Part shown: positions 1-11,672 of the stretch, one piece after another
How positions within the stretch are numbered: the first letter of the stretch is position 1
Layout: the number at the start of each line of letters is the position of its first letter
Assembly: GCA_029959085.1 (NCBI GenBank)
Contig: JARWIR010000024.1
Coordinates: 16,108,296 to 16,172,295 of the forward strand
Source: Nemophila menziesii
Taxonomy: Eukaryota; Streptophyta; Magnoliopsida; Boraginales; Hydrophyllaceae
DNA length: 64,000 bases
Direction: 5' to 3'
Made by a program: the position numbers and the translations under genes
The notes under the pieces: generated by a model
Seen by the model: the letters and a program-made list of their open reading frames with translations, nothing else
What the model was told of the DNA's origin: nothing
Databases searched by the model: none

Positions 1-604
1 TCAATCGCTTTTTTATTATCTTTTTAATTAGAGTTATGGTTCTTGGAAAAAGTCTCGCAAAAAAATTGAATTCAGTCAACATATTTCATATTAAGAGTAA
101 CGATGGAAGAATAAATGCATGTAGAAAACATCATGCATAAAATGATAAAATTTTCTATTAACGGGTCACAAGTATTCAAAAAGAGTTGTGTAATCTTTTT
201 ATAGGTAATCATATTTAACCTAAATATATAGTTTTGTGGATCAAGACAAACAAACGTTGTATAAATTCCAATCCAAAATTAATGATTCTCCACTAGCTAA
301 ATCAGTGTCTCGCGTTCAAGTTTGACGACGTAAATAATAGTTTTGTATTCCAGGTTTCAAATATTTCAATTTTTTCTTTTATCTTACGTTTACGTCAAAA
401 TGAATCTTACTTAGACTTATGGTTCTTCACAAAAGTCTCAGAAACAGTTAGACTTCAATAAACGTATTTAATTCTAAAAGATAAAATAGAAGAATAAATG
501 TATTTAGAAACGTCATACGTAAAAAAAGGTAAAACTCGTTATAAGCGACTCACTAGTATATAAATAATAGTTCTTTACCATTTTGAGGCATAAATATTCT
601 TTGA

Positions 605-640
605 TATAAATATATAAAGTTTGTTGTATCCAACTAAACA
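605..640 (+). promoter_or_regulatory. TATA-like and CAA motifs before the tRNA-like element (first copy)
   Basis: TATAAATATATAAAG (605-619) lies about 22-36 bp before the tRNA-like 5' end at 641, followed by CCAAC and CAAC motifs up to 640. Plant nuclear tRNA genes commonly have an AT-rich TATA-like stretch near -30 and CAA start motifs just upstream. The same layout recurs in nearly every unit. Function is inferred; the surrounding AT richness makes a chance TATA match easy. Confidence 0.4.
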
Positions 641-722
641 ACCGTTGTAGCAATTCCAACTATCAATTTGAGATTATCGACTCTCTACCAAGAGTGTCCC
701 AGGTTCAAGTCCTGGCAACGGT
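641..722 (+). other. tRNA-like fold with B box (representative, ~75 copies)
   Basis: ACCGTTG (641-647) pairs perfectly with CAACGGT (716-722) as a 7-bp acceptor-type stem, followed by TA as positions 8-9. CCAGG (699-703), loop TTCAAGT, CCTGG (711-715) forms a canonical T arm lying directly against the acceptor stem, and GGTTCAAGTCC (702-712) fits the Pol III B-box consensus. ACTCT/AGAGT (near 681-696) could make a 5-bp anticodon-like stem with a 6-nt loop. The D-arm region is too long and lacks a normal A box. The 82-nt length is in the tRNA range. I read it as a tRNA-derived or tRNA-mimicking sequence, not a functional tRNA. Confidence 0.6.
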
Positions 723-726
723 TATA

Positions 727-733
727 TTTTTTT
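727..733 (+). terminator. T run after the tRNA-like element (first copy)
   Basis: Seven consecutive T residues start 5 bp after the tRNA-like 3' end. Runs of four or more T terminate RNA polymerase III. Nearly all units keep a run of at least six T at this place, although the length varies (ATATTTTTTTG, TATTTTTTTTAG, ATTTTTTATG). A Pol III role is inferred. Confidence 0.4.
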
Positions 734-766
734 GTTAAGTTTCAAATCTTTAAATTTCATGTTTGG

Positions 767-1339
767 TCAATCGCTTTTTTATTATTTTTTTAATTAGAGT
801 TATGGTTCTTGGAAAAAGTCTCGCAAACGTTGTATAATTTCCAACCCAAAGTTAATGATTCTCCACTAGCTACATGAGTGTCTCGCGTTCAAGTTTGACG
901 ACGTAAATAATAGTTTTGTATTCCAGGTTTCAAATATTTCAATTTTTTCTTTTATCTTACGTTTACGTCAAAATGAATCTTACTTAGACTTATGGTTCTT
1001 CACAAAAGTCTCAGAAACAGTTAGACTTCAATAAACGTATTTAATTCTAAAAGATAAAATAGAAGAATAAATGTATTTAGAAACGTCATACGTAAAAAAA
1101 GGTAAAACTCGTTATAAGCGACTCACTAGTATATAAATAATAGTTCTTTACCATTTTGAGGCATAAATCTTCTTTGATATAAATATATAAAGTTTGTTGT
1201 ATCCAACCAAACAACCGTTTTAGCAATTCCAACTATCAATTTGAGATTATCGACTCTCTACCAAGAGTGTCCCAGGTTCAAGTCCTGGCAACGGTTATAT
1301 TTTTTTGTTAAGTTTCAAATCTTTAAATTTTATGTTTGG
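767..1339. repeat. Short 573-bp satellite unit, deletion variant copy 1
   Basis: Half A has lost 193 bp: GTCTCGCAAA joins directly to CGTTGTATAATTTCC. The retained CAAA occurs on both sides of the lost segment in full units, which points to a microhomology-mediated or slippage deletion. Half B with its tRNA-like element is intact. Confidence 0.9.
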
Positions 1340-3637
1340 TCAATCGCTTTGTTATTATTTTTTTAATTAGAGTTATGGTTCTTGGAAAAAGTCTCGCAAA
1401 AAAATTGAATTCAGTCAACATATTTCATTTTAAGAGTAACGATGGAAGAATAAATGCAAGTAGAAAAAATCATGCATAAAATGATAAAATTTTCTATTAA
1501 CGGGTCACAAGTATTCAAAAAGATTTGTGTAATCTTTTTATAAGTAATCATATTTAACCTAAATATATAGTTTTGTGGATCAAGACAAACAAACGTTGTA
1601 TAATTTCCAACCCAAAGTTAATGATTCTCCACTAGCTACATGAGTGTCTCGCGTTCAAGTTTGACGACGTAAATAATAGTTTTGTATTCCAGGTTTCAAA
1701 TATTTCAATTTTTTCTTTTATCTTACGTTTACGTCAAAATGAATCTTACTTAGACTTATGGTTCTTCACAAAAGTCTCAGAAACAGTTAGAATTCAATAA
1801 ACATATTTAATTCTAAAAGATAAAATAGAAGAATAAATGTATTTAGAAACGTCATACGTAAAAAAAGGTAAAGCTCGTTTTAAGCGACTCACTAGTATAT
1901 AAATAATAGTTCTTTACCATTTTGACGCATAAATCTTCTTTGATATAAATATATAAAGTTTGTTGTATCCAACCAAACAACCGTTGTAGCAATTCCAACT
2001 ATCAATTTGAGATTATCGACTCTCTACCAAGAGTGTCCCAGGTTCAAGTCCTGGCAACGGTTATATTTTTTTTAGAAGTTTCAAATCTTTAAATTTTATG
2101 TTTGGTCAATCGCTTTTTTATTATCTTTTTAATTAGAGTTATGGTTCTTGGAAAAAGTCTCGCAAAAAAATTGAATTCAGTCAACATATTTCATATTAAG
2201 AATAACGATGGAAGAATAAATGCAAGTAGAAAAAATCATGCATAAAATGATAAAATTTTCTATTAACGGGTCACAAGTATTCAAAAAGAGTTGTGTAATC
2301 TTTTTATAGGTAATCATATTAAACCTAAATATATAGTTTTGTGGATCAAGACAAACAAACGTTGTATAAATTCCAATCCAAAGTTAATGATTCTCCAGTA
2401 GCTAGATGAGTGTCTCGCGTTCAAGTTTGACGACGTACATAATAGTTTTGTATTCCAGGTTTCAAATATTTCAATTTTTTCTTTTATCTTACGTTTACGT
2501 CAAAATGAATCTTACTTAGACTTATGGTTCTTCACAAAAGTCTCAGAAACAGTTAGAATTCAATAAACATATTTAATTCTAAAAGATAAAATAGAAGAAT
2601 AAATGTATTTAGAAACGTCATACGTGAAAAAAGGTAAAACTCGTTTTAAGCGACTCACTAGTATATAAATAATAGTTCTTTACCATTTTGAGGCATAAAT
2701 CTTCTTTGATATAAATATATAAAGTTTGTTGTATCCAACCAAACAACCGTTGTAGCAATTCCAACTATCAATTTGAGATTATCGACTCTCTACCAAGAGT
2801 GTCCCAGGTTCAAGTCCTGGCAACGGTTATATTTTTTTTAGAAGTTTCAAATCTTTAAATTTTATGTTTGGTCAATCGCTTTTTTATTATCTTTTTAATT
2901 AGAGTTATGGTTCTTGGAAAAAGTCTCGCAAAAAAATTGAATTCAGTCAACATATTTCATATTAAGAATAACGATGGAAGAATAAATGCAAGTAGAAAAA
3001 ATCATGCATAAAATGATAAAATTTTCTATTAACGGGTCACAAGTATTCAAAAAGAGTTGTGTAATCTTTTTATAGGTAATCATATTAAACCTAAATATAT
3101 AGTTTTGTGGATCAAGACAAACAAACGTTGTATAAATTCCAATCCAAAGTTAATGATTCTCCAGTAGCTAGATGAGTGTCTCGCGTTCAAGTTTGACGAC
3201 GTACATAATAGTTTTGTATTCCAGGTTTCAAATATTTCAATTTTTTCTTTTATCTTACGTTTACGTCAAAATGAATCTTACTTAGACTTATGGTTCTTCA
3301 CAAAAGTCTCAGAAACAGTTAGAATTCAATAAACATATTTAATTCTAAAAGATAAAATAGAAGAATAAATGTATTTAGAAACGTCATACGTGAAAAAAGG
3401 TAAAACTCGTTTTAAGCGACTCACTAGTATATAAATAATAGTTCTTTACCATTTTGAGGCATAAATCTTCTTTGATATAAATATATAAAGTTTGTTGTAT
3501 CCAACCAAACAACCGTTGTAGCAATTCCAACTATCAATTTGAGATTATCGACTCTCTACCAAGATTGTCCCAGGTTCAAGTCCTGGCAACGGTTATATTT
3601 TTTTGTTAAGTTTCAAATCTTTAAATTTCATGTTTGG

Positions 3638-4403
3638 TCAATCGCTTTTTTATTATCTTTTTAATTAGAGTTATGGTTCTTGGAAAAAGTCTCGCAAAAA
3701 AATTGAATTCAGTCAACATATTTCATATTAAGAGTAACGATGGAAGAATAAATGCATGTAGAAAACATCATGCATAAAATGATAAAATTTTCTATTAACG
3801 GGTCACAAGTATTCAAAAAGAGTTGTGTAATCTTTTTATAGGTAATCATATTTAACCTAAATATATAGTTTTGTGGATCAAGACAAACAAACGTTGTATA
3901 AATTCCAATCCAAAGTTAATGATTCTCCACTAGCTAAATCAGTGTCTCGCGTTCAAGTTTGACGACGTAAATAATAGTTTTGTATTCCAGGTTTCAAATA
4001 TTTCAATTTTTTCTTTTATCTTACGTTTACGTCAAAATGAATCTTACTTAGACTTATGGTTCTTCACAAAAGTCTCAGAAACAGTTAGACTTCAATAAAC
4101 GTATTTAATTCTAAAAGATAAAATAGAAGAATAAATGTATTTAGAAACGTCATACGTAAAAAAAGGTAAAACTCGTTATAAGCGACTCACTAGTATATAA
4201 ATAATAGTTCTTTACCATTTTGAGGCATAAATCTTCTTTGATATAAATATATAAAGTTTGTTGTATCCAACTAAACAACCGTTGTAGCAATTCCAACTAT
4301 CAATTTGAGATTATCGACTCTCTACCAAGAGTGTCCCAGGTTCAAGTCCTGGCAACGGTTATATTTTTTTGTTAAGTTTCAAATCTTTAAATTTCATGTT
4401 TGG
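3638..4403 (+). repeat. Representative 766-bp unit, a dimer of two paralogous halves
   Basis: Half A (3638-4031) and half B (4032-4403) align end to end. Matching landmarks are TCAATCGC with TCAAAATG, TTATGGTTCTTGG with TTATGGTTCTTCA, AAGAATAAATGCA with AAGAATAAATGTA, ACGTTGTA with CCGTTGTAG, and GTGTCTCGCGTTCAAG (ending near 3957) with GTGTCCCAGGTTCAAG (ending near 4346). The two GTTCAAG landmarks lie 389 bp apart within a unit and 377 bp apart between units. The ancestral monomer was therefore roughly 380 bp, later fixed as an AB dimer. Only half B keeps the tRNA-like fold. Confidence 0.9.
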
Positions 4404-4976
4404 TCAATCGCTTTTTTATTATTTTTTTAATTAGAGTTATTGTTCTTGGAAAAAGTCTCGCAAACGTTGTATAATTTCCAACCCAAAGTTAATGATTCTC
4501 CACTAGCTACATGAGTGTCTCGCGTTCAAGTTTGACGACGTAAATAATAGTTTTGTATTCCAGGTTTCAAATATTTCAATTTTTTCTTTTATCTTACGTT
4601 TACGTCAAAATGAATCTTACTTAGACTTATGGTTCTTCACAAAAGTCTCAGAAACAGTTAGACTTCAATAAACGTATTTAATTCTAAAAGATAAAATAGA
4701 AGAATAAATGTATTTAGAAACGTCATACGTAAAAAAAGGTAAAACTCGTTATAAGCGACTCACTAGTATATAAATAATAGTTCTTTACCATTTTGAGGCA
4801 TAAATCTTCTTTGATATAAATATATAAAGTTTGTTGTATCCAACCAAACAACCGTTGTAGCAATTCCAACTATCAATTTGAGATTATCGACTCTCTACCA
4901 AGAGTGTCCCAGGTTCAAGTCCTGGCAACGGTTATATTTTTTTGTTAAGTTTCAAATCTTTAAATTTTATGTTTGG
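4404..4976. repeat. Short 573-bp satellite unit, deletion variant copy 2
   Basis: Same junction and length as the unit at 767, located 3637 bp further on. It descends from the same deletion and was copied as part of the higher-order repeat. Confidence 0.9.
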
Positions 4977-6507
4977 TCAATCGCTTTGTTATTATTTTTT
5001 TAATTAGAGTTATGGTTCTTGGAAAAAGTCTCGCAAAAAAATTGAATTCAGTCAACATATTTCATTTTAAGAGTAACGATGGAAGAATAAATGCAAGTAG
5101 AAAAAATCATGCATAAAATGATAAAATTTTCTATTAACGGGTCACAAGTATTCAAAAAGATTTGTGTAATCTTTTTATAAGTAATCATATTTAACCTAAA
5201 TATATAGTTTTGTGGATCAAGACAAACAAACGTTGTATAATTTCCAACCCAAAGTTAATGATTCTCCACTAGCTACATGAGTGTCTCGCGTTCAAGTTTG
5301 ACGACGTAAATAATAGTTTTGTATTCCAGGTTTCAAATATTTCAATTTTTTCTTTTATCTTACGTTTACGTCAAAATGAATCTTACTTAGACTTATGGTT
5401 CTTCACAAAAGTCTCAGAAACAGTTAGAATTCAATAAACATATTTAATTCTAAAAGATAAAATAGAAGAATAAATGTATTTAGAAACGTCATACGTAAAA
5501 AAAGGTAAAGCTCGTTTTAAGCGACTCACTAGTATATAAATAATAGTTCTTTACCATTTTGACGCATAAATCTTCTTTGATATAAATATATAAAGTTTGT
5601 TGTATCCAACCAAACAACCGTTGTAGCAATTCCAACTATCAATTTGAGATTATCGACTCTCTACCAAGAGTGTCCCAGGTTCAAGTCCTGGCAACGGTTA
5701 TATTTTTTTTAGAAGTTTCAAATCTTTAAATTTTATGTTTGGTCAATCGCTTTTTTATTATCTTTTTAATTAGAGTTATGGTTCTTGGAAAAAGTCTCGC
5801 AAAAAAATTGAATTCAGTCAACATATTTCATTTTAAGAGTAACGATGGAAGAATAAATGCAAGTAGAAAACATCATGCATAAAATGATAAAATTTTCTAT
5901 TAACGGGTCACAAGTATTCAAAAAGAGTTGTGTAATCTTTTTATAGGTAATCATATTTAACCTAAATATATAGTTTGTGGATCAAGACAAACAAACGTTG
6001 TATAAATTCCAATCCAAAGTTAATGATTCTCCACTAGCTACATGAGTGTCTCGCGTTCAAGTTTGACGACGTAGATAATAGTTTTGTATTCCAGGTTTCA
6101 AATATTTCAAATTTTTCTTTTATCTTACGTTTACGTCAAAATGAATCTTACATAGACTTATGGTTCTTCACAAAAGTCTCAGAAACAGTTAGAATTCAAT
6201 AAACATATTTAATTCTAAAAGATAAAATAGAAGAATAAATGTATTTAGAAACGTCATACGTAAAAAAAGGTAAAACTCGTTATAAGCGACTCACGAGTAT
6301 ATAAATAATAGTTCTTTACCATTTTGAGGCATAAATCTTCTTTGATATAAATATATAAAGTTTGTTGTATCCAACCAAACAACCGTTGTAGCAATTCCAA
6401 CTATCAATTTGAGATTATCGACTCTCTACCAAGAGTGTCCCAGGTTCAAGTCCTGGGAACGGTTATATTTTTTTGTTAAGTTTCAAATCTTTAAATTTCA
6501 TGTTTGG

Positions 6508-7080
6508 TCAATCGCTTTTTTATTATTATTTTAATTAGAGTTATGGTTCTTGGAAAAAGTCTCGCAAACGTTGTATAATTTCCAACCCAAAGTTAATGAT
6601 TCTCCACTAGCTACATGAGTGTCTCGCGTTCAAGTTTGACGACGTAAATAATAGTTTTGTATTCCAGGTTTCAAATATTTCAATTTTTTCTTTTATCTTA
6701 CGTTTACGTCAAAATGAATCTTACTTAGACTTATGGTTCTTCACAAAAGTCTCAGAAACAGTTAGACTTCAATAAACGTATTTAATTCTAAAAGATAAAA
6801 TAGAAGAATAAATGTATTTAGAAACGTCATACGTAAAAAAAGGTAAAACTCGTTATAAGCGACTCACTAGTATATAAATAATAGTTCTTTACCATTTTGA
6901 GGCATAAATCTTCTTTGATATAAATATATAAAGTTTGTTGTATCCAACCAAACAACCGTTGTAGCAATTCCAACTATCAATTTGAGATTATCGACTCTCT
7001 ACCAAGAGTGTCCCAGGTTCAAGTTCTGGCAACGGTTATATTTTTTTGTTAAGTTTCAAATCTTTAAATTTTATGTTTGG
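6508..7080. repeat. Short 573-bp satellite unit, deletion variant copy 3
   Basis: Third copy with the identical GCAAA/CGTTG junction. It lies only 2104 bp after copy 2 and is preceded by a different unit type (5743, with GACGTAGATAATAG and CTTACATAGAC). The deletion haplotype was therefore amplified twice in different register. Confidence 0.9.
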
Positions 7081-7846
7081 TCAATCGCTTTGTTATTATT
7101 TTTTTAATTAGAGTTATGGTTCTTGGAAAAAGTCTCGCAAAAAAATTGAATTCAGTCAACATATTTCATTTTAAGAGTAACGATGGAAGAATAAATGCAA
7201 GTAGAAAAAATCATGCATAAAATGATAAAATTTTCTATTAACGGGTCACAAGTATTCAAAAAGATTTGTGTAATCTTTTTATAAGTAATCATATTTAACC
7301 TAAATATATAGTTTTGTGGATCAAGACAAACAAACGTTGTATAATTTCCAACCCAAAGTTAATGATTCTCCACTAGCTACATGAGTGTCTCGCGTTCAAG
7401 TTTGACGACGTAAATAATAGTTTTGTATTCCAGGTTTCAAATATTTCAATTTTTTCTTTTATCTTACGTTTACGTCAAAATGAATCTTACTTAGACTTAT
7501 GGTTCTTCACAAAAGTCTCAGAAACAGTTAGAATTCAATAAACATATTTAATTTTAAAAGATAAAATAGAAGAATAAATGTATTTAGAAACGTCATACGT
7601 AAAAAAAGGTAAAACTCGTTTTAAGCGACTCACTAGTATATAAATAATAGTTCTTTACCATTTTGACGCATAAATCTTCTTTGATATAAATATATAAAGT
7701 TTGTTGTATCCAACCAAACAACCGTTGTAGCAATTCCAACTATCAATTTGAGATTATCGACTCTCTACCAAGAGTGTCCCAGGTTCAAGTCCTGGCAACG
7801 GTTATATTTTTTTTAGAAGTTTCAAATCTTTAAATTTTATGTTTGG

Positions 7847-10800
7847 TCAATCGCTTTTTTATTATCTTTTTAATTAGAGTTATGGTTCTTGGAAAAAGTC
7901 TCGCAAAAAAATTGAATTCAGTCAACATATTTCATTTTAAGAGTAACGATGGAAGAATAAATGCAAGTAGAAAACATCATGCATAAAATGATAAATTTTT
8001 CTATTAACGGGTCACAAGTATTCAAAAAGAGTTGTGTAATCATTTTATAGGTCATCATATTTAACCTAAATATATAGTTTGTGGATCAAGACAAACAAAC
8101 GTTGTATAAATTCCAATCCAAAGTTAATGATTCTCCACTAGCTACATGAGTGTCTCGCGTTCAAGTTTGACGACGTAGATAATAGTTTTGTATTCCAGGT
8201 TTCAAATATTTCAATTTTTTCTTTTATCTTACGTTTACGTCAAAATGAATCTTACATAGACTTATGGTTCTTCACAAAAGTCTCAGAAACAGTTAGAATT
8301 CAATAAACATATTTAATTCTAAAAGATAAAATCGAAGAATAAATGTATTTAGAAACGTCATACGTAAAAAAAGGTAAAACTCGTTTTAAGCGACTCACGA
8401 GTATATAAATAATAGTTCTTTACCATTTTGAGGCATAAATCTTCTTTGATATAAATATATAAAGTTTGTTGTATCCAACCAAACAACCGTTGTAGCAATT
8501 CCAACTATCAATTTGGGATTATCGACTCTCTACCAAGAGTGTCCCAGGTTCAAGTCCTTGCAACGGTTATATTTTTTTTAGAAGTTTCAAATCTTTAAAT
8601 TTCATGTTTGGTCAATCGCTTTTTTATTATCTTTTTAATTAGAGTTATGGTTCTTGGAAAAAGTCTCGCAAAAAAATTGAATTCAGTCAACATATTTCAT
8701 ATTAAGAGTAACGATGGAAGAATAAATACAAGTAGAAAACATCATGCATAAAATGATAAAATTTTCTATTAACGGGTCACAAGTATTCAAAAAGAGTTGT
8801 GTAATCTTTTTATAGGTAATCATATTTAACCTAAATATATAGTTTGTGGATCAAGACAAACAAACGTTGTATAAATTCCAATCCAAAGTTAATGATTCTC
8901 CACTAGCTAAATCAGTGTCTCGCGTTCAAGTTTGACGACGTAGATAATAGTTTTGTATTCCAGGTTTCAAATATTTCAGTTTTTTCTTTTATCTTACGTT
9001 TACGTCAAAATGAATCTTACTTAGACTTATTGTTCTTCACAAAAGTCTCAGAAACAGTTAGAATTCAATAAACATATTTAATTCTAAAAGATAAAATAGA
9101 AGAATAAATGTATTTAGAAACGTCATACGTAAAAAAAGGTAAAACTCGTTTTAAGCGACTCACTAGTATATAAATAATAGTTCTTTACCATTTTGAGGCA
9201 TAAATCTTCTTTGATATAAATATATAAAGTTTGTTGTATCCAACCAAACAACCGTTGTAGCAATTCCAACTATCAATTTGAGATTATCGACTCTCTACCA
9301 AGAGTGTCAGAGGTTCAAGTCCTGGCAACGGTTATATTTTTTTTAGAAGTTTCAAATCTTTAAATTTTATGTTTGGTCAATCGCTTTTTTATTATCTTTT
9401 TAATTAGAGTTATGGTTCTTGGAAAAAGTCTCGCAAAAAAATTGAATTCAGTCAACATATTTCATATTAAGAGTAACGATGGAAGAATAAATGCAAGTAG
9501 AAAACATCATGCATAAAATGATAAAATTTTCTATTAACGGGTCACAAGTATTCAAAAAGAGTTGTGTAATCTTTTTATAGGTAATCATATTTAACCTAAA
9601 TATATAGTTTGTGGATCAAGACAAACAAACGTTGTATAAATTCCAATCCAAAGTTAATGATTCTCCACTAGCTACATGAGTGTCTCGCGTTCAAGTTTGA
9701 CGACGTAGATAATAGTTTTGTATTCCAGGTTTCAAATATTTCAATTTTTTCTTTTATCTTACGTTTACGTCAAAATGAATCTTACATAGACTTATGGTTC
9801 TTCACAAAAGTCTCAGAAACAGTTAGAATTCAATAAACATATTTAATTCTAAAAGATAAAATAGAAGAATAAATGTATTTAGAAACGTCATACGTAAAAA
9901 AAGGTAAAACTCGTTTTAAGCGACTCACGAGTATATAAATAATAGTTCTTTACCATTTTGAGGCATAAATCTTCTTTGATATAAATATATAAAGTTTGTT
10001 GTATCCAACCAAACAACCGTTGTAGCAATTCCAACTATCAATTTGAGATTATCGACTCTCTACCAAGAGTGTCCCAGGTTCAAGTCCTGGCAACGGTTAT
10101 ATTTTTTTTAGAAGTTTCAAATCTTTAAATTTCATGTTTGGTCAATCGCTTTTTTATTATCTTTTTAATTAGAGTTATGGTTCTTGGAAAAAGTCTCGCA
10201 AAAAAATTGAATTCAGTCAACATATTTCATATTAAGAGTAACGATGGAAGAATAAATGCAAGTAGAAAACATCATGCATAAAATGATAAAATTTTCTATT
10301 AACGGGTCACAAGTATTCAAAAAGAGTTGTGTAATCTTTTTATAGGTAATCATATTTAACCTAAATATATAGTTTGTGGATCAAGACAAACAAACGTTGT
10401 ATAAATTCCAATCCAAAGTTAATGATTCTCCACTAGCTACATGAGTGTCTCGCGTTCAAGTTTGACGACGTAGATAATAGTTTTGTATTCCAGGTTTCAA
10501 ATATTTCAATTTTTTCTTTTATCTTACGTTTACGTCAAAATGAATCTTACATAGACTTATGGTTCTTCACAAAAGTCTCAGAAACAGTTAGAATTCAATA
10601 AACATATTTAATTCTAAAAGATAAAATAGAAGAATAAATGTATTTAGAAACGTCATACGTAAAAAAAGGTAAAACTCGTTTTAAGCGACTCACTAGTATA
10701 TAAATAATAGTTCTTTACCATTTTGATGCATAAATCTTCTTTGATATAAATATATAAAGTTTGTTGTATCCAACCAAACAACCGTTGTAGCAATTCCAAC

Positions 10801-11672
10801 TATCAATTTGAGATTATCGACTCTCTACCAAGAGTGTCCCAGGTTCAAGTCCTGGCAACGGTTATATTTTTTTGTTAATTTTCAAATCTTTAAATTTTAT
10901 GTTTGGTCAATCGCTTTGTTATTATTTTTTTAAATAGAGTTATGGTTCTTGGAAAAAGTCTCGCAAAAAAATTGAATTCAGTCAACATATTTCATTTTAA
11001 GAGTAACGATGGAAGAATAAATGCAAGTAGAAAAAATCATGCGTAAAATGATAAAATTTTCTATTAACGGGTCACAAGTATTCAAAAAGATTTGTGTAAT
11101 CTTTTTATAGGTAATCATATTTAACCTAAATATATAGTTTTGTAGATCAAGACAAACAAACGATGTATAATTTCCAACCCAAAGTTAATGATTCTCCACT
11201 AGCTACATGAGTGTTTCGTGTTCAAGTTTGACGACGTAAATAATAGTTTTGTATTCCAGGTTTCAAATATTTCAATTTTTTCTTTTATCTTACGTTTACG
11301 TCAAAATGAATCTTACTTAGACATATGGTTCTTCACAAAAGTCTCAGAAACAGTTAGAATTCAATAAACATATTTAATTCTAAAAGATAAAATAGAAGAA
11401 TAAATGTATTTAGAAACGTCATACGTAAAAAAAGGTAAAACTCGTTTTAAGCGACTCACTAGTATATAAATAATAGTTCTTTACCATTTTGATGCATAAA
11501 TCTTCTTTGATATAAATATATAAAGTTTGTTGTATCCAACCAAACAACCGTTGTAGCAATTCCAACTATCAATTTGAGATTATCGACTCTCTACCAAGAG
11601 TGTCCCAGGTTCAAGTCTTGGCAACGGTTATATTTTTTTGTTAAGTTTCAAATCTTTAAATTTCATGTTTGG
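7847..11672. repeat. 3826-bp segment, first copy (five units)
   Basis: Five units, at 7847, 8612, 9377, 10142 and 10907, match 17760-21585 in length (both 3826 bp) and in private variants. Examples are AATCATTTTATAGG in the first unit, TTTGGGATTATCG with CCTTGCAACGG at its end, and TTATTGTTCTTC in the second unit. The copies differ by a few single bases, for instance GGTCATC here against GGTAATC in the other. Confidence 0.85.

Larger units (their letters stand above)
1..3637. repeat. Five-unit higher-order repeat, 3637 bp
   Basis: Units starting at 1, 767, 1340, 2106 and 2872 (766, 573, 766, 766 and 766 bp) make a block whose first three units recur in the same order at 3638, 4404 and 4977, a shift of exactly 3637 bp. 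Shared private variants include AATGCATGTAG in the first unit and the deletion in the second. Units 2106 and 2872 are nearly identical to each other, so they arose by a local duplication. Confidence 0.85.

Noticed and set aside
641..722. Calling this a functional tRNA gene with an assigned anticodon
   Set aside because: The D-arm region is about 13 nt too long, there is no standard A box, and the anticodon-like loop has 6 nt instead of 7, so no anticodon can be assigned.
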